Assembly: GCA_963733935.1 (NCBI GenBank)
Contig: CAVTEQ010000014.1
Coordinates: 558,001-622,000 of the forward strand
DNA length: 64,000 nt
Direction of reading: 5' to 3'
DNA from: JAHFUA01 sp963733935
Lineage (GTDB): Bacteria; Acidobacteriota; Terriglobia; Terriglobales; Acidobacteriaceae
The translations under genes were made by a program, and so were the position numbers. The notes under the pieces were generated by a model that saw nothing but the letters and a program-made list of their open reading frames with translations, made no database searches and was not told the origin of the DNA. Position 1 is the first letter of the stretch. Every line of letters begins with the position of its first letter. Of the stretch, positions 30,942-43,400 are shown piece after piece.

Positions 30942-31259
30942 ATGAAAAAGATATTTGTCGGCAATTTCGCTTTCAGCATGACCGAATCCGAACTGCGCAG
31001 CATGTTCGAGCCGCACGGGCAGGTGGACAGTGTGACCATCGTGACCGATCGCGACACCGGCCGCTCGCGCGGGTTCGCCTTCGTCGAAATGAGCGAGAAC
31101 GGCGAGGCCGAGAAGGCGATCGCGGCGCTCAACGGCATGGATTCGGGTGGACGTCCGCTCACCGTCAACGAAGCGCGGCCTAAGGCGGACCGCGGCGGGT
31201 CCCGCGGCGGCGGAGGGGATCGCGGCTTCTCCCGCGGGCGGCGAGAATCGCGGTGGTAA
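30942..31259 (+). CDS. RNA-binding protein with a single RRM
   Basis: One RNA recognition motif fills residues 1-80: RNP2 is IFVGNF and RNP1 is RGFAFVEM, both with the aromatic residues that stack on RNA. A Gly/Arg-rich tail (RGGSRGGGGDRGFSRGRR) follows, as in cyanobacterial cold-responsive Rbp proteins. Downstream of a DEAD-box helicase it may help RNA remodelling, an inference from context. AAAGGA precedes the ATG. Confidence 0.93.
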   Translation: MKKIFVGNFAFSMTESELRSMFEPHGQVDSVTIVTDRDTGRSRGFAFVEMSENGEAEKAIAALNGMDSGGRPLTVNEARPKADRGGSRGGGGDRGFSRGRRESRW

Positions 31260-31345
31260 AGTTTCCCGCCATACTGCAACCGGGCCCTCACGGAACTGCC
31301 AAGCGCCAGCGTAAGAGCACGGAGACCGCTCCTGATACGGTGGTC

Positions 31346-31531
31346 ATGACTACGGTCGTGTGCTACCAGTGTGGGGAGAAGTTTTCCATTGCGCACCGTT
31401 CAGCGTGCACCGACCAGGTCCTGGCCGAGCGCCAGGCGGTCTGGCTGGCGGATAAGTTCGTATGGGACCACATCCAGGAGAACAACCACCAAGGCTCGAT
31501 TCAGTTGCCGGGATCCGGGGAAATGAAGTGA
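31346..31531 (+). CDS. Small putative zinc-binding protein
   Basis: 61 residues from ATG 31346. CYQCGEKFSIAHRSACTDQ contains C-x2-C and a downstream His/Cys pair, suggesting one zinc site, followed by a helix (LAERQAVWLADKFVWDHIQ). A longer in-frame start (GTG 31253) overlaps the RRM gene and looks non-coding. Function unknown; it sits between the RRM gene and a tiny basic protein. Confidence 0.65.
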   Translation: MTTVVCYQCGEKFSIAHRSACTDQVLAERQAVWLADKFVWDHIQENNHQGSIQLPGSGEMK

Positions 31532-31584
31532 GCGGCTTCTGATGAAGGTCGATCCCGTGCAGGAGACGGGATAGGGAGAGCATC

Positions 31585-31728
31585 TTGTCACGAATCAATG
31601 GCGACAAGGCGAGATTCAACCGGCTGCGCAAGCAGAGAGCTCTGCAGCGCAAACGCAATCGTGCGCTGCGGCAGACGCTCGGCCTGCTCAAAACGCCCGC
31701 CGCAAAGGCTGGCAGCCACGCCGAGTAA
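31585..31728 (+). CDS. 47-residue very basic protein
   Basis: A TTG start preceded by AGGGAGAG, 4 bases away, opens a 47-residue frame beginning SRINGDKARFNRLRKQRALQ. About a third of residues are Arg or Lys. The SRINGDKARF start resembles a small basic protein I recall from several Acidobacteriota, which supports a real gene. A nucleic-acid or ribosome-associated role is possible given its composition and the RRM/helicase neighbours; this is inference. Confidence 0.62.
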   Translation: MSRINGDKARFNRLRKQRALQRKRNRALRQTLGLLKTPAAKAGSHAE

Positions 31729-31773
31729 CGCGGAACGATTCCTGTTCCTTCGTACCATTCGAGGTTTGTCTTG

Positions 31774-32088
31774 ATGAGTAGCCAATCAACGGTAACGTTT
31801 GCCATCATCCGCTATAACCTGCGGACCTATGAGCCTGGCGGTGTGATGGCCGTAATCAAAGGACGCGTAAAAGCAGAAGCGACCCTTGCGCAGTTCGAGA
31901 CGGAACAGAGCAGAGAAGATCGCTTCGCGGGCTGGGGTTACTTCCTGGAGCAAACCGATTTGCAGCCCGGAATGGACCCGCTGAAGGCCACCTCTCTCCG
32001 CCAGACACGCCAGGATGTCATCGAGTCCAAAGCCCAAGACCTCGAGTTGAAGGCCCCGAACCTCACCCTGCTGAACCGGCACGAATAA
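31774..32088 (+). CDS. Hypothetical protein
   Basis: 104 residues from ATG 31774. No signal peptide. A VIKGRVKAEATLAQFETEQSREDRF segment resembles a helical regulatory protein, but I do not recognise it. It is moderately charged and ends in LELKAPNLTLLNRHE. It lies upstream of the toxin-antitoxin pair but is separated by a possible promoter. Confidence 0.6.
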   Translation: MSSQSTVTFAIIRYNLRTYEPGGVMAVIKGRVKAEATLAQFETEQSREDRFAGWGYFLEQTDLQPGMDPLKATSLRQTRQDVIESKAQDLELKAPNLTLLNRHE

Positions 32089-32138
32089 GCCCCACTTCCA
32101 ACCCAGAAGCGCGTTTGCATGAGCCTATTGCCAACCGT

Positions 32139-32169
32139 TTGACCTTCATGGCATAGTAGGCAATATAAC
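32139..32169 (+). promoter_or_regulatory. Possible promoter of the toxin-antitoxin pair
   Basis: TTGACC and TATAAC separated by 19 bases, ending 20 bases before the antitoxin start. Spacing is longer than optimal. The AT-rich patch stands out against GC-rich surroundings. Confidence 0.4.
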
Positions 32170-32189
32170 TACATTTTAAGAGGACAGCT

Positions 32190-32435
32190 ATGGAAAAAGC
32201 TGTTTCCGCCGCGGATGCAAACCGCAAATTCTCGAAGCTCCTCCGTTCGGTGCGTGAGGGAGAGAGTTATGTCGTCACGTCGCACGGCCGACCGGTCGCG
32301 AGAATCGTGCCGATTGAGAAGAACGGCGAGGCCACGCGTGGTGCGCGAGCCGCCCTCTTGAAAAGGCTTGGGGCTGAGCGCGTCGCAACCATCGGTCGCT
32401 GGAGCCGCGATGAGCTCTATGAGAAGAAGCCGTGA
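32190..32435 (+). CDS. Phd/YefM-type antitoxin
   Basis: 81 residues with the Phd/YefM N-terminal DNA-binding fold: AADANRKFSKLLRSVREGESYVVTSHGRPVARIVP is the signature. The C-terminal half should wrap and inhibit the toxin. Its stop overlaps the toxin start (GTGA). By family precedent it represses its own promoter. Confidence 0.92.
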   Translation: MEKAVSAADANRKFSKLLRSVREGESYVVTSHGRPVARIVPIEKNGEATRGARAALLKRLGAERVATIGRWSRDELYEKKP

Positions 32436-32884
32436 GAGTAGCCCTCGACACTAACATCCTGGCCTATGCCGAGGGCGTAAACGGCGCCACCATGAAGCGG
32501 CAGGCGCTGGCAGTAGTGGAGAAGCTGCCGCAAGGTGCAGCGATCCTGCCTGTACAAACGCTGGGCGAGTTGTTCCATTTACTGGTGCGCAAGGCGGGGC
32601 GACCGCCGGCGCAAGCACGCAAGGCAATCCTGAGCTGGCGGGACGCCTTTCCTCTGGTCGAGACTTCCGCAGAAGTGATGCTAGCGGCAGCAGACCTGGC
32701 AACCGATCATCGGCTGGGAATCTGGGACGCCGTCATTGTCTCTGCCGCCGCCGAAGCCGGATGCCGCCTTCTCCTGTCGGAAGACTTGCAGGACGGTTTC
32801 ACATGGAAAGGAGTCACGGTCACCAATCCATTTTCGACACCCAAGCACGAACTGCTGGCGGCTTTGCTCGATTCCGAAGAGTAG
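32432..32884 (+). CDS. PIN-domain VapC-like toxin
   Basis: 150-residue PIN-domain ribonuclease. Acidic residues expected to bind metal are visible: Asp in ALDTNILAYA, Glu in TLGELFHLL, Asp in RLGIWDAVIV and Asp in LLSEDLQDG. The GTG start overlaps the antitoxin stop. The pair is a type II toxin-antitoxin module; the RNA target is unknown. Confidence 0.92.
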   Translation: MRVALDTNILAYAEGVNGATMKRQALAVVEKLPQGAAILPVQTLGELFHLLVRKAGRPPAQARKAILSWRDAFPLVETSAEVMLAAADLATDHRLGIWDAVIVSAAAEAGCRLLLSEDLQDGFTWKGVTVTNPFSTPKHELLAALLDSEE

Positions 32885-33082
32885 AGGTACATTCTTTTCA
32901 GCCCAGGCAAGATCCTTAGCACTTCGGCTCAGCTAACACGGACAGAAATGGGAACGAAATGAACTATCCTCCTCAGGCCACCGGCGTGGGTGTAACTGAT
33001 GCGGCCCCACAAAAACACGGGCCGATTAGAGGGGCTGTGGGCGAGAGTCCCACGCGACAGCCGGCGAGACGCCGGCGCTACG

Positions 33083-33123
33083 GAAAAAGGAAAAGGCCAG
33101 CAAGCTTGCGCTCACTGGCCTTT
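33083..33123 (-). terminator. Intrinsic terminator of the rRNA operon
   Basis: On the minus strand, AAAGGCCAG and CTGGCCTTT pair, followed by TTCCTTTTTCC. It lies just after the 5S 3' end. Confidence 0.85.
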
Positions 33124-33128
33124 ATTTA

Positions 33129-33246
<118 letters not shown>

Positions 33247-33651
33247 ACTGAGGCGCTTAGCAGCCGTGAATGAGCCGCCGTCAGGCGGCGAATGGGAGGC
33301 CGCTGCCGAAATCCTGAGCCGCGCTTTTTGCGGCGAAGGATCTCTCTACGCCAAACTTTCAAAGATCCTGAGGCCAATGCCTCACAACTGAATAGACGTG
33401 CTTTCTACTTGCGCTCGGTAAATTTTATGGTCAAGCCGAACGGGCGATTAGTACTGGTAAGCTGCGCGCATTACTGCGCTTCCACCTCCAGCCTATCAAC
33501 CAGGTGGTCTACCTGGGCCCTTCATGCCCCTTAGGGGTTGGGAGATCTCATCTTGGGGAGTGCTTCACGCTTATATGCCTTCAGCGTTTATCACAACCGA
33601 ACTTCGCTACCCAGCCATGCCGCTGACACGACAGCTGGAACACCAGCGGTC

Positions 33652-33683
<32 letters not shown>

Positions 33684-33743
33684 ACCCCCTCAAATCTCCT
33701 GCGCCCACATCAGATAGGGACCGAACTGTCTCGCGACGTTCTG

Positions 33744-33790
<47 letters not shown>

Positions 33791-33804
33791 AACCTTCTAC
33801 AGCT

Positions 33805-33840
<36 letters not shown>

Positions 33841-33867
33841 GGAGCGTCGATATGAACTCTTGGCTCC

Positions 33868-33944
<77 letters not shown>

Positions 33945-34060
33945 ACCAGCTTTCGCTCCTGCTCGACTTGTAGGTCTCGCAGTCAACCACGCTTATGCCT
34001 TTGCACTCGACGGCTGATTTCCAAACAGCCTGAGCGTAGCTTCGCGCGCCTCCGTTACCG

Positions 34061-34096
<36 letters not shown>

Positions 34097-34246
34097 CACC
34101 ATGTCCCTCCCCCGGTTGACGGGGGTAGGTTAGAACGACAGCACTCGCAGGGTGGTATCTCACCGTTGGCTCCCCTAAACCCGAGAGTCTAGGTTCAAAG
34201 CCTCCCACCTATCCTGCGCAGCAAGAGCCATCATTCATGGTGAAGG

Positions 34247-34319
<73 letters not shown>

Positions 34320-34350
34320 CGAGTCGCTCGTCAAGACAGTCGCTCTATCG

Positions 34351-34701
<351 letters not shown>

Positions 34702-35470
34702 GCTGAACTCCAGAAAGAGCGGGATAACCTCTCTCTTTAACCTTCCGGCACCGGGCAGGCGTCAGCCCCTATACGTCGTTTTCGACTTTGCAGAGACCTG
34801 TGTTTTTGTTAAACAGTCGCAGAGCGCTTTTCACTGCGGCCCCCTCGGGCTGTAAACCCTGGCGGGGCACCCCTTCTCCCGAAGTTACGGGGTCAATTTG
34901 CCTAGTTCCTTAACAAGCGTTCTCTCGAGCGCCTTTGGATATTCTCCTCGTCTACCTGTGTCGGTTTGAGGTACGGTTCCTGTCCGTTCTGCTTAGAGGT
35001 TTTTCTCGGCAGCGTGGAATCAGCGGCTTTCAGCCATACGGCCTAATGCTTTGCGTCTCACCGATAGCTCCCCTGCGGATTTGCCTGCAGGAGACGGCTT
35101 ACACGCATCGAACCGGATAGCCATAACCGGTCCCGCTTATCCTTCTGCGTCACCCCATCGTCATAACGAACGGGCAGGAGGTCCGGAATGTTAACCGGAT
35201 GTCCATCAGCTACGCCTTTCGGCCTTGCCTTAGGGACCGCCTAACCCTGAGCGGATTAACCTTTCTCAGGAAACCTTAGACTTTCGGCGCGGAGGGTTCT
35301 CACCTCCGTTATCGCTACTTATGCCGGCAGGGTCTCTTCCCTACGGTCAACGGGTGCTTACGCTCCCGCTTCGAACTGTTGGGAATGCTCTCCTACCACG
35401 TCCGCCGTGAGGCGGACATTCGCTGCTTCGGTGTTCAGCTTGAGCCCCGTTGAATTGTCGGCACCGGACC

Positions 35471-35539
<69 letters not shown>

Positions 35540-36034
35540 GGCGTTCCGACATCCTTTCCCACTTAGCTGAAACTTGGGGACCTTAGCAGGCGATCTGGGC
35601 TGTTTCCCTCTCGACGACGAGGCTTAGCCCCCGCCGTCTGACTCCCGCGTTGGTTGTCCATGGCATTCGCAGTTTGATTGGATTCGGTAAGCTGGAAAGC
35701 CCCCTAGTCCATTCAGTTCTCTACCACCACGGCAAATCACGCGAGGCTAGCCCTAAAGCTATTTCGGAGAGAACGAGCTATCACGGAATTTGATTAGCCT
35801 TTCACCCCTACCCTCAGCTCATCCGAGCTTTTTTCAACAAACACCGGTTCGGTCCTCCAGTGGGTGTTACCCCACTTTCAACCTGGCCAAGGGTAGATCA
35901 TCCCGCTTCGCGTCTATTCCTGCCAACTGATTCGCCCTATTCGGACTCGCTTTCGCTGCGGCTCGCTTGCGCTTAACCTTGCTGACAAGAATAACTAGCC
36001 GGCTCATTATGCAATAGGCACGCGGTCAGGCATT

Positions 36035-36091
36035 TCCCGCCCTTTCTCAAGTCCAGACGAATTGCTGCGCTCGACCTGACAAAGGGCGGGA
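36035..36091 (-). mobile_element. Short ORF-less intervening sequence in 23S helix 25
   Basis: A 57-base hairpin with perfect 11-base end arms (TCCCGCCCTTT / AAAGGGCGGGA) replaces the short loop of helix 25, a classic IVS site. Its 3' part (minus strand GTCTGGACTTGAGAAAGGGC) closely matches the 3' end of the helix-68 insert (GTCTGGACTTTAGAAAGAGC), so it looks like a deleted relative of that element. Confidence 0.72.
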
Positions 36092-36150
36092 CATAGCCCT
36101 CCCACTGCTTGTAGGCACACGGTTTCAGGTACTATTTCACTCCCCTCGCA

Positions 36151-36184
<34 letters not shown>

Positions 36185-36708
36185 TCACTATCGGTCGGAA
36201 GCTTGTATTTAGCCTTACGGGATGGTCCCCGTGGATTCCCGCAGGGTTTCTCGTGCCCCGCGGTACTCAGGTATCCGCTTCGAGTCCGGATGATTTTCGC
36301 CTACGTGGCTATCACACTCTGTGGCCCCTCTTTCCAGAGGGCTTCGGCTAACCACCGGATTGGTAACTCTACTGTTGCGGACCCTACAACCCCTGCCACA
36401 CCCAACACGCAGTCAAGTCAGCCGGACTGGTTGATCCGGAAATCACGCTTCGATCCCCTTTAGGGGTGTCGCGCGGTCTTACGACTTGATTGCCTGTAAG
36501 GTGCAGCAGGTTTGGGCTAATTCCGATTTCGCTCGCCACTACTCTCGGAATCTCGGTTGATTTCTTTTCCTCCAGGTACTGAGATGGTTCACTTCCCTGG
36601 GTTCGCTCGTGCCCGCCTATGGATTCAGCGGGCCGTACGCCGGTTTTACCGGCGTGGGTTTCCCCATTCGGACATCCCCGGGTCAAAGCCTGCTTGCGGC
36701 TCTCCGAG

Positions 36709-36740
<32 letters not shown>

Positions 36741-36776
36741 ATCTTCCGCCAAGGCATCCACCATGCGCCCTTAGTA

Positions 36777-36944
36777 GCTTGACCATAAAATTTACTCAGC
36801 ACACCGGGATTGCTCCCGATCCGCCGCGCAAACCTATGGGCCATCGGCTCCTCGCGACCGGGTTGCATGCCCGATCACACCAGCCGACTTAAGGCACTCA
36901 TAAAAATTTACTCAGCCTTGTAGATTGCCCGTCTATTCAGTTGT
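36777..36944 (-). other. 23S processing-stem sequences
   Basis: GCTTGACCATAAAATTTAC (36777-36795) is the exact complement of 33418-33436, and CGTCTATTCAGTTGT (36930-36944) is the exact complement of 33384-33398. Together they form the long helix that brackets 23S and is normally cut by RNase III. Confidence 0.8.
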
Positions 36945-37085
36945 CAAACATCGTGTGGCGCGGGCGCCCTCGCCCGCGTTTAGCCGCCTGGGCGGCTTTG
37001 AGCATTTCTGCCCAATGCTCGGAACCAGCTCTCACTGGCTTCCAGCATTAAGCAGCTACGAGTACTTGGTACTGAGTACTGTAGT
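36945..37085 (-). other. 23S-tRNA-Ala spacer with dispersed repeat
   Basis: Contains TGTGGCGCGGGCGCCCTCGC, the same palindromic repeat found in and after thiE, and a GAGTACTTGGTACTGAGTAC fragment of the 25,796 repeat. No gene. Confidence 0.7.
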
Positions 37086-37161
37086 TGGTGGAGCTGACCG
37101 GGATCGAACCGGTGACCCCCTGGTTGCAAACCAGGTGCTCTCCCAGCTGAGCTACAGCCCC
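37086..37161 (-). tRNA. tRNA-Ala (TGC)
   Basis: Cloverleaf with 5' GGGGCTGTAGCTCAG, anticodon loop TTTGCAA (TGC), T-arm GGTTCGATCCC and encoded CCA. 76 bases. Confidence 0.96.
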
Positions 37162-37233
37162 TTTGCTAGTTGCCAGTCGCCAGTAGTCAGTCGCCAGTTC
37201 CCAAACTGGCAACTGGCTACCGGCGACTGATCT

Positions 37234-37310
37234 TGGTGGGCCTGGGTAGAGTTGAACTACCGACCTCACCCTTATCAGGGGTGCGCTCTAGCCACCTGAG
37301 CTACAGGCCC
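37234..37310 (-). tRNA. tRNA-Ile (GAT)
   Basis: 5' GGGCCTGTAGCTCAG, anticodon loop CTGATAA (GAT), T-arm AGTTCAACTCT and encoded CCA. 77 bases. The tRNA-Ile/tRNA-Ala pair in the 16S-23S spacer is the common bacterial arrangement. Confidence 0.96.
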
Positions 37311-39124
<1,814 letters not shown>

Positions 39125-39727
39125 CTGATCGCCTGCCCCGAAGGGCAGACGCTGCTGTTCGCCCGCCGAAGCAGACGGACAGCCATTTTTGTGAGATCGC
39201 TCGAACAGAGACCCAAACGTCTCAAATTCAAAACGGGGTCCCCACCATCCGCCGAAGCGGACAGTGAGGTCGTTCAATTTCTCACGACTGGCACGTTCAA
39301 CCTGTTGTCAAAGACCGTTTCACCTGACGCCTGAGCGGGGTGATTCAGTCGGAGGTGAGCCTCGCGGCCCACGTCCTCGAAACTTGTCGCAGCACACAGC
39401 CCGAAGGCCGGTGCTGCAAAACCTTTCAACCTTACCGCGAATCGCCGCGTCCGTCAACCCGCGCTTTCGCAGGAATCAACATGCTCACGTCCAGACGGGC
39501 GCCATCTACACCGATGTGGAGACGGCCGCCCTCGGCCGTCGGGGCGCGATGAAATCGCGCCTGGGAGCGGAAACCCTCGCGCTCGCCATTTCGGGCGCAA
39601 ATCGCCACAAGGCAAAAAGATCCTGAAAAAAGATCGTTCGGAGGTCTTGCGATTGACGCTAAACCCTTCGGGAAACTCTGTCCCCGAATACAGGCCCCGT
39701 GGCCGGAGCCAATTTTCTTACAGGGTT
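39125..39727 (-). other. rRNA operon leader
   Basis: About 600 bases of transcribed leader between the promoter and 16S. It presumably holds the 16S processing strand and antitermination signals, but I cannot assign them. Small open frames here lack coding character. Confidence 0.6.
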
Positions 39728-39755
39728 ATTGTATCAGATGTCGGGGAATTGGCAA
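39728..39755 (-). promoter_or_regulatory. Sigma70-type rRNA promoter
   Basis: Minus strand TTGCCA, 16-base spacer, TACAAT. AT-rich sequence flanks it in a GC-rich region, and it reads into the 16S leader. Confidence 0.75.
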
Positions 39756-39876
39756 GCGATTCAGTTTGGCGGTGTTTGCCCAGCTTGCCAACGAACGACT
39801 GATTCTTAGTATTCCGTGCCATTGCGACGGTGCCTCAGTTTGGTGACAATATAAGTGAGCGCGAGGCCTCTAGCGT

Positions 39877-40113
39877 ATGACACTCACTTACGCCGTTCGC
39901 TTCGGTGATGATGAGGGAATCACACTGAAACCTCACCGCTACAAAACCGGCTACAGGGCCAGCAAAACCAAATTCGGCCCGCACATTCACGTTGCGAGGG
40001 AGACAGAGCTGATCCCCTATCTCCATCGTGGGTGGGCCATTCGCATGAGCGCCCCAGGTCACCCGCCGAGTCTGATAATCGCTGACTCCGTAAGCGGATG
40101 GCAAAAGTCGTGA
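39877..40113 (+). CDS. Hypothetical protein
   Basis: 78 residues, MTLTYAVRFGDDEGITLKPH at the start. Strongly patterned sequence (YRASKTKFGPHIHVARET, HRGWAIRMSAPGHPPSLI) suggests a folded beta-rich protein. It is divergent from the rRNA operon. I believe it is a conserved hypothetical of this group but cannot confirm. Confidence 0.6.
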   Translation: MTLTYAVRFGDDEGITLKPHRYKTGYRASKTKFGPHIHVARETELIPYLHRGWAIRMSAPGHPPSLIIADSVSGWQKS

Positions 40114-40150
40114 AATTGGAGTTGACGTCAGTCTTGCCGGCCGGACCGTC

Positions 40151-40357
40151 CTAGTCTTTCTCCAGCATCACTTCCGTGGACTTGATGATCGCCGTAACCT
40201 TGTCGCCCTTCTTCAGCTTCATCTCCTCGGCGCTCTTGCGCGTGATTACGCTCTCGACCACATTGCTGCCGACCCGGACCACCACGTGAGCCATCACCCC
40301 GCCCAGGGTGATTTCTTCCACGGTGCCGGGGAGATGATTACGCGCCGAAAGCGTCAT
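40151..40357 (-). CDS. TOBE-domain (molybdenum-pterin-binding, Mop-like) protein
   Basis: 68 residues from ATG 40357, preceded by GGAGG. It is one TOBE domain: LSARNHLPGTVEEITLGGVMAHVVV and SVITRKSAEEMKLKKGDKVTAIIKSTEVML are the signature. Mop proteins bind molybdate or tungstate oxyanions as oligomers. No molybdate transport genes lie nearby. An in-frame upstream extension is the palindromic repeat, not gene. Confidence 0.9.
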   Translation of the reverse strand: MTLSARNHLPGTVEEITLGGVMAHVVVRVGSNVVESVITRKSAEEMKLKKGDKVTAIIKSTEVMLEKD

Positions 40358-40375
40358 GACTGCCTCCTGTGTTGA

Positions 40376-40460
40376 TCTTACCGCCGAGACGCCGAGAGCG
40401 CCGAAGTTTCTCGGTTCTTTTGCTTCCGCTCGGCGACCTCGGCGACTCGGCGGTGAATCT
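40376..40460. repeat. GCCGAGACGCCGAG-type inverted repeat
   Basis: Arms ACCGCCGAGACGCCGAGAGC and CTCGGCGACTCGGCGGT are near-complements. Same repeat family as at 1499-1573 and a single arm near 27,560-27,590. Confidence 0.75.
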
Positions 40461-40467
40461 TTTCTCA

Positions 40468-43400
40468 CTACCACAGCAGCTTCAGCCCGAACTGCACCTG
40501 CCGCGCCGTGGTCGAGGTGCTGGTGATCGCGCCCGCCGTTCCCGACACTCCCGACGGCGTGAACACGATCAGGTCGGGGTGTTGAAGTTGGCGCGGTTCA
40601 GCAGGTTGAAGATCTCCGCCCGAAACTGCAGATTCAAGCGCTCGCGGATTGCGTGTTCTTCATCGCCGAGAAATCCCACGTCGCGAGCCCCGGCCGATGA
40701 ACGTATCGCGTCCCAGATTCCCGTAGAAGCCGCTGTTGGCCGGAGGCGCGAGAAACGCGGCGGGATTGAACCACTGCGCCGGAGTTCCGAGGATCACCGG
40801 GCCGCTGAAGTTCGGATTGACAAACGGCCGCACCGGATTGCGCGTGTCGCCATTGTTCGACGGGTTGTAGCTGAGCTGCGGCGTGAACGGGAACCCGACT
40901 GCAGCCGTGACGATGCTGGTCACCGACCATCCGCTCACCAGCTCGTTGCTCCAGCCGCTCGAGATCATTTGCAAGCGCCTTCCCGTTGCCGAACGGCAAC
41001 TCATAGACCGCGCTGACCACGCCCATGTTCCGGACGTCGTAAGTCGCCAGGCCCCAGTCGGCGCGCAGGTTGAACGGGTTCGAAACCAGCCCCGGCGCAT
41101 TGCCCGCGGTCGTTGCGTTCAGCGAATCGCCATCGTCGAGCGCTTTGGACCATGTGTACACGCCGCGGAACGAAAGCCGTGGCTGAAGCGACGGTTCACG
41201 TCCACCTGCAGCGCGTTGTAGGTGCTGTCACCCACGCGAGAACCACGTCCAGGTATTGGCCAGCGGGATTCGGCTTGGCGTGCCGGTGGGAATGTAGTAA
41301 GTTCCTGCCGGGCACCGGAGATGCCCGCCAAGCGCGCCGGGAAATTCGCCGGGATAAACCGCCGGGCAGGGCGACGCCGGGACAGATCACGGGAACGGCT
41401 CATTGGCGTCGACGCCGACCAGCTCGTGATAGCCGTGCGAGCCGACGTAGCCGATCGTCAGCGCGGTGTTCGGCGTGAGTTCCTGCTCGATTCGCAAGCG
41501 AATACGAAATCAGCGTGGGCATCTTCAAGTCCGGCTGCACGCCGCCCGGCACCAGCTTGGCGTTCGGCCGGCACCGGGCGCCGCGGGATTGATCGGCAGC
41601 TGCGCCACCGGCAGCGCAGCGATGCTGTAGGTCGGGATTGAAGGGCGCGTTCTGGTCCATGCGGTAGCCCAGCGCATCCTGCAGGTCGTTGTACATCCCA
41701 AAGCCGGCGCGGATCACGGTCTTGCCGCCGAAGGGACTCCAGGCCAACCGACCCGCGGCTGCGGCAGGAACTTGGCGTTGTTGGTGGTGAAGGCAGACTG
41801 CTCGCGATGCGCGGCTGGCTCGAGATCACTCCGTTCGGTGAAGGTGTAGTTGGCGGCGCGGCCATGGGCCTCGTTCCAGCCGGTGGAGAACTCGTCGCGG
41901 AAGCCCAGCGTCACCGTCAGACGCGGGCTCAGCGCGGATCACATCCTGCGCGTACCAGGCGCCGAACAGCGAGCGCCAGTTCATCTCCGTCGGCGCGGGA
42001 TCGTACAGGAAGCTGCGAGTCGTTCCCGTGCAGAAAAGTCTGCAGGCTGGTGAAGGTGGCCTGCCCGATACTGGCTGAGCGCGATGGTTTCGTTCGACTG
42101 GAACGGCTGGAACCATACTCCGAAGCTGAGCTGATGGCGTCCCCGCGTCCAGGTCACACGGTCTTCATAGGTGAACAGATTGCGCGCGATACGTCAGGTT
42201 GCTGCCGTTATTGCTGCCCGCCAAGCCGAGCTGCGCTTGCGGATTCGATGCCGCGCTGCCGCCCACCACCACCGCGCCCACCGGATGCCCGACGAGAAAC
42301 CCGGAACGCTGGCGGCGGGAGTGCCGGGCGTCGGCTCGCCGGTAAAGAAGTATCCGGCGCGCGAATAACCGAAGCGGGCCGTGTTGAGCAGCGGTGGACG
42401 AGAAGACGTGGGTCTCCTCCAGGCTGAACACCTGCTCGCGCAGGGTCAGGATGTCCGTGCTGTAGGGATCGAGCGGCGTCGCCGTGACAGTCGTCGCCAT
42501 CATCGATGGTGTAGATCGCCGGACAGCGTGTCTCGCGACGAGAAGATGTGGTCGAGCCGCACGGTTCCAAAGTCCTCGCGAATGGTTTGCAGCGGACTGC
42601 TGGAATACTGCGGCGATGCCGTTGAAGTCGGGAGCGCTCGGCCGGTAGGCGTGGGCCACAGGTTGAGCAGCGGCTGAACGCTCGGCGCAGCGCTTGCCCG
42701 CGACGCCAGCGTCGGGAACGAACGCCACCGAGGTCTGGTGCAGGTTCTGGCGGAATCCTTCGTAGTTGGCAAAGAAGAAGGTCTTGTCTTTCTGGATCGG
42801 CCCGCCCAGCGGAGCCGCCGAACTGGTTGCGCTGAAACGGCGGCGCCGATCCCTGATCGAAGTAGTTGGGCGCATCGAGCGCGTTGTTGCGCAGGAATTC
42901 GAATGCCGAGCCGTGCCACTGATTGCTGCCCGACTGGGTCACGATGATCACCTGGCCGCCGGGCCGCTTGCCGTACTCCGCGCCGTAGGAGTCGCGCAGG
43001 ACGTTGAACTCCCGCACCGCGTCCACGCCCAGCAATTGCTGGCTGGCGCCGCCCGGCTGCATGTTGTTCTCCGCCGCGCCGGTGAACTCCACGCCATTCA
43101 GCAGGAACAGGTTCTGCTGCGGACGATTGCCGGAGACGGCAAAATTGTTGCCGGTGGTGGAGTTCGAGATCCCGATGCCGCCGGTCTTCTCCCAGGTGAA
43201 GTTGACGACGCCGGGATTGAGCGTGAGCAGCAGGTCGTAGCTGCGCCCGTTCAGCGGAAGATCTTTGACCTGCTGCTCGCCCACCAGGCCGGAGATGTCC
43301 TGCGTGGTGACGCTCACCGGCGGCGCGTCGCCGATGACGGTTAACTGCTCACTGACCGCGCCAACATGGAGGGTCAGGTCGACGCCCGCGTCTTGCCCCA

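Noticed and set aside
32959..33082. Small gene between VapC and the 5S gene
   Set aside because: The open frame is mostly palindromic repeat (CCGGCGAGACGCCGG) and continues into the rRNA terminator and 5S.
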